From Cepaea nemoralis (lineage: Eukaryota > Mollusca > Gastropoda > Stylommatophora > Helicidae): a stretch of 64,000 bases of DNA. The stretch is taken from the NCBI GenBank assembly GCA_014155875.1, contig JACEFZ010025808.1, positions 1 through 64,000 on the forward strand, given 5' to 3'. The translations under genes and the position numbers were made by a program. The notes below the pieces were generated by a model that ran no database searches, was not told the DNA's origin, and saw only the letters and a list, made by a program, of their open reading frames with translations. Below, in pieces: positions 44,746 through 64,000 of the stretch (the first letter of the stretch is position 1; every line of letters starts with the position of its first letter).

Positions 44746-45173
44746 GCTCTGAGTTTGCTGTTTAAATCTGGTTTTCAGTTTTTCATCTTTTAAAAAAAAA
44801 ATGTTTATTCCATCCTGCTTCTTCTGTTGCTTTTATCCCTAGATTGGCTCTGTTTCTGTTGCCTTTTATCCTTAGATTGGCTCTAGTGTGGATCTGACCT
44901 CATTAAACGGGTTATGGGTTAAATGGGTTGCATATTCTTTACAGGACATTGCAGTAAACCCCAGAACATTTTCTGGGAGGTGAGGCAGAAAGCTTGAAAC
45001 TGATCATATTCCTGTGTTTAGTGTCATTTGGACAAGAAAATAGATGCCTAGAACCATAAACCCAATATGTTATGATAGCATAGAAAATGTGTCGTAATCT
45101 TTGTAAATAAAACTTGTTACATGACAAATAAAAATAGTTTAAAAAATGTATTTTGTTGCCACATACTTTTCAG

Positions 45174-61677
<16,504 letters not shown>

Positions 61678-61739
61678 GTAACTACATGTTTATGTCTTTT
61701 TCTTAGTTTTGTCTCAGATGTGAACTTTTTCTTGGGTAC

Positions 61740-61888
61740 TTATTTTTCTTCTTCTTCTGCATCCGGAGTTTTTTTTTTCCGGACGTGATTGTGTTGTGCC
61801 TGTTTACAGCAGAGCTGTGTTCTTGCGCCGTTAGGCCGACACATCCGACTTCTGCGGGTATATGTTGACCGGGTTAACCATCCCGGGG
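61740..61888 (-). mobile_element. SINE-G, copy 3 (ZFR intron 7)
   Basis: Reversed copy with (TTC)n start and CCCGGG end. TTTTCTTGGGTAC is duplicated exactly at 61727-61739 and 61889-61901. Confidence 0.95.
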
Positions 61889-62159
61889 TTTTCTTGGGTA
61901 CAATTTATTTTAATTGGTTACCAGGTGGGGAAATTGTTGTGTCTGTAGTTTCGACGTGGTCAAAAGGATACCAGTTCTTACACTTCAGGTGTGATTCTGA
62001 CGATGTAGGGGTTCAACCCCTATACCAGCATGAAGTTGGACTGCTGGACTTCTAACGTAGACTTCACATTCAGAAATCCGTGGCAAACTACTGAACAGTT
62101 GTCCAGAAGATCAACTTGGGGTTGGTTGCAGTGTCCTGCAGAATACATGCACAACGTCA

Positions 62160-63050
62160 AGGACATATTTAGTTGAGAATGCAGAGATGTGGGTATTGTT
62201 GTGATCATATTTAGTTGAGAATATGGGTATTGTGATGTTTAGTTGAGAATGCAGAGATATAGATGATGTGATGTTTAGTTGAGAATGCAGAGATATAGAT
62301 GATGTGATGTTTAGTTGAGAATGCAGAGATATAGATGATGTGATGTTTAATTGAGAATGCAGAGATATAGATGATGTGATGTTTAGTTGAGAATGCAGAG
62401 ATATAGATGATGTGATGTTTAATTGAGAATGCAGAGATATAGATGATGTGATGTTTAGTTGAGAATGCAGAGATATAGATGATGTGATGTTTAGTTGAGA
62501 ATGCAGAGATATAGATGATGTGATGTTTAATTGAGAATGCAGAGATATAGATGATGTGATGTTTAGTTGAGAATGCAGAGATATAGATGATGTGATGTTT
62601 AATTGAGAATGCAGAGATATAGATGATGTGATGTTTAGTTGAGAATGCAGAGATATAGATGATGTGATGTTTAGTTAAGAATATGGGTATTGTGATGTTT
62701 AGTTGAGAATGCAGAGATATAGATGATGTGATGTTTAGTTGAGAATGCAGAGATATAGATGATGTGATGTTTAGTTGAGAATGCAGAGATATAGATGATG
62801 TGATGTTTAGTTGAGAATGCAGAGATATAGATGATGTGATGTTTAGTTGAGAATGCAGAGATATAGATGATGTGATGTTTAGTTGAGAATGCAGAGATGT
62901 GGGTATTGTTGTGATCATATTTAGTTGAGAATGCAGAGATGTGCATATTGTTGTGGTAATGTTTAGTTGAGAATGCAGAGATGTGCATGTTGTGGTAATA
63001 TTTAGTTGAGAATACAGAGATGGATGTTGTTTTGATAATGTTTAGTTGAG
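62160..63050. repeat. 36-bp minisatellite, about 20 copies
   Basis: Units ATGTTTAGTTGAGAATGCAG plus AGATATAGATGATGTG, with shorter variants at the edges. Because 36 is a multiple of 3, one strand stays open for 235 codons (IIYISAFSTKHH periodicity). This is an artefact. Confidence 0.95.
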
Positions 63051-63245
63051 CAACATTCTTTGAGCATTTCATGAGAAGGGGAAAGCTGGAATATATCATC
63101 ACAGCAGCACAGCAAGAAAGTTGGAATGGGGGAGACCAAGAGAGAAGATGCTGGCAAGTTTGACATCAAGGCATGGAGGAGCATCATTATCAGAAATGAT
63201 TGGCACTGCATGGGGCATAAAGATGTGAGCAGACATGATCACACT
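63050..63245 (+). mobile_element. RTE-like LINE C-terminal fragment
   Basis: The + strand reads FFEHFMRRGKLEYIITAAQ and, after a shift, GRPREKMLASLTSRHGGASL, equivalent to HVMRRNGLENLVTAG and GRPRGKYLDGLATWHGR of the copy at 25588-26484. Confidence 0.82.
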
Positions 63246-63727
63246 GTGTACTACAAGAGTATTTAGCTGAGATTGCACTAAGAACTTGCAGTTGAATAAT
63301 GGACAGACATGATCAGACCAATTCGTGTTGGCAAATGATCGTCCAAAATGGATGCATGTGAACACATGGTACTTTCCACCATCATGCGCAATCTGACATC
63401 TCACACGCTCAGTATGTCACTTGTCTGCAATCATTTTCTTCATTGTCTTCATTCCATTCATGATCGGCTCCCTCCATGCAATGCAATCAGCGGAGGCTTG
63501 CTCCTAACGTGCAATATCAATGCCTGTATTATGGCCCGCTTACACACATCTTTGTACTGTAGTTGAGGCCCGCCCCAATCTCTCTTACACATCTATAATT
63601 CACCAAAATCGGTCCTTTGGTATTCTACCATCGTCCATCCCCCTGTGTCCTATCTATTTAAGTCTTTGAAGACCGAGCATGATTACTCCTGGTTTATTTT
63701 ATGCATATGTTTTTTCTCAGTGGGCAA
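63246..63727. other. ZFR intron 7, no further feature recognised
   Basis: No readable gene or repeat. Confidence 0.4.
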
Positions 63728-64000
63728 AGGTTAGTTTCTTCTTCTTCAGCATTTCAAGCCATTGTGGTTCTTTGCTGCAGATACAATCCATCTCCATCCA
63801 TCTCTCTGGTTGACCTTCTCTTGCTAGTCGCTGATTCCAACTACTTGTAGGTCTGTATGTATATTATTTCTCCACCGTCTTCTTGGTCTACCCCGGGCTC
63901 TACGGTCATTTATTTCTTGAGTGTAAGCGAGTTTTATTTCCCTATTATCTTCCATTCTTTCTGTATGCCCCAGTCATTGTAGTCTGTTAGCCTTCATGAT
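63728..64000 (-). mobile_element. RTE-like LINE family LR2, second copy, entering from the right edge
   Basis: TTTCTTCTTCTTCAGC is the reversed (GAA)n tail. The remainder is the reverse complement of 49030-49285, including GACCGTAGA(A/G)CCCG(A/G)GGTAGAC-like and ATCATGAAGGCTAA(C/T)AGAC words. The element continues beyond 64000. Confidence 0.93.

Noticed and set aside
62211..63102. 235- and 143-codon frames with IIYISAFSTKHH repeats
   Set aside because: They are the 36-bp minisatellite read through. The period is a multiple of three and there is no start context or neighbour support.

Overview
This is a window of an animal nuclear genome: interrupted genes with GT-AG introns, pervasive LINE, SINE, LTR and DNA-transposon debris, many minisatellites, and no bacterial-type operons. 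The one host gene I can name is the 5' half of a zinc-finger RNA-binding protein gene (ZFR / Drosophila Zn72D family), with seven exons on the + strand from 45174 to 61677. It continues past the right edge. The mix of APE-type LINEs with RNase H tails, short SINEs and hAT, mariner-like and piggyBac-like elements looks lophotrochozoan, with a mollusc plausible. That is an impression from family resemblance, not proof.

Layout. 1-960 is a decayed Ty3/gypsy pol fragment. 2298-2811 is an LTR-like sequence and 2823-3017 a 24-bp minisatellite. 3185-12780 is a huge satellite of 16/19/21-bp units whose middle looks like a failed consensus and whose last 170 bp are inverted. 12785-14810 is a foldback-type DNA element that has a second, better bounded copy at 40593-41843. 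14811-20600 holds LINE 3' ends, SINEs, a hAT MITE and two fossil transposases. 21039-22890 is a hAT element with its target duplication. It was followed by a retroposon (22904-23237) whose body is a dimer of the first ~35 nt of U2 snRNA. 23400-26499 is a near-complete RTE-like LINE with one frameshift. 26789-27615 is a processed nucleoside-diphosphate-kinase retropseudogene. 29099-32655 is a 3.5-kb imperfect palindrome. 32938-33360 and 34385-35420 are tandem arrays. 33719-33891 could be a promoter and untranslated first exon. 36506-37125 is an RNase H LINE 3' end. 39950-42050 is a decayed IS630/Tc1-like transposase split by two insertions.

The ZFR introns (45.4-64 kb) carry nested LINEs, a long (TTC)n tract, many minisatellites and several SINEs. 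Most non-ZFR open reading frames are transposon remnants or artefacts of low-complexity DNA.

The most notable observations are the U2-derived dimeric SINE, a ~148-bp (GAA)n-tailed SINE family with three precisely bounded copies, the large palindrome in which each arm preserves the empty site of an insertion in the other arm, and the foldback family with 9-bp target duplications and tRNA-like passengers.
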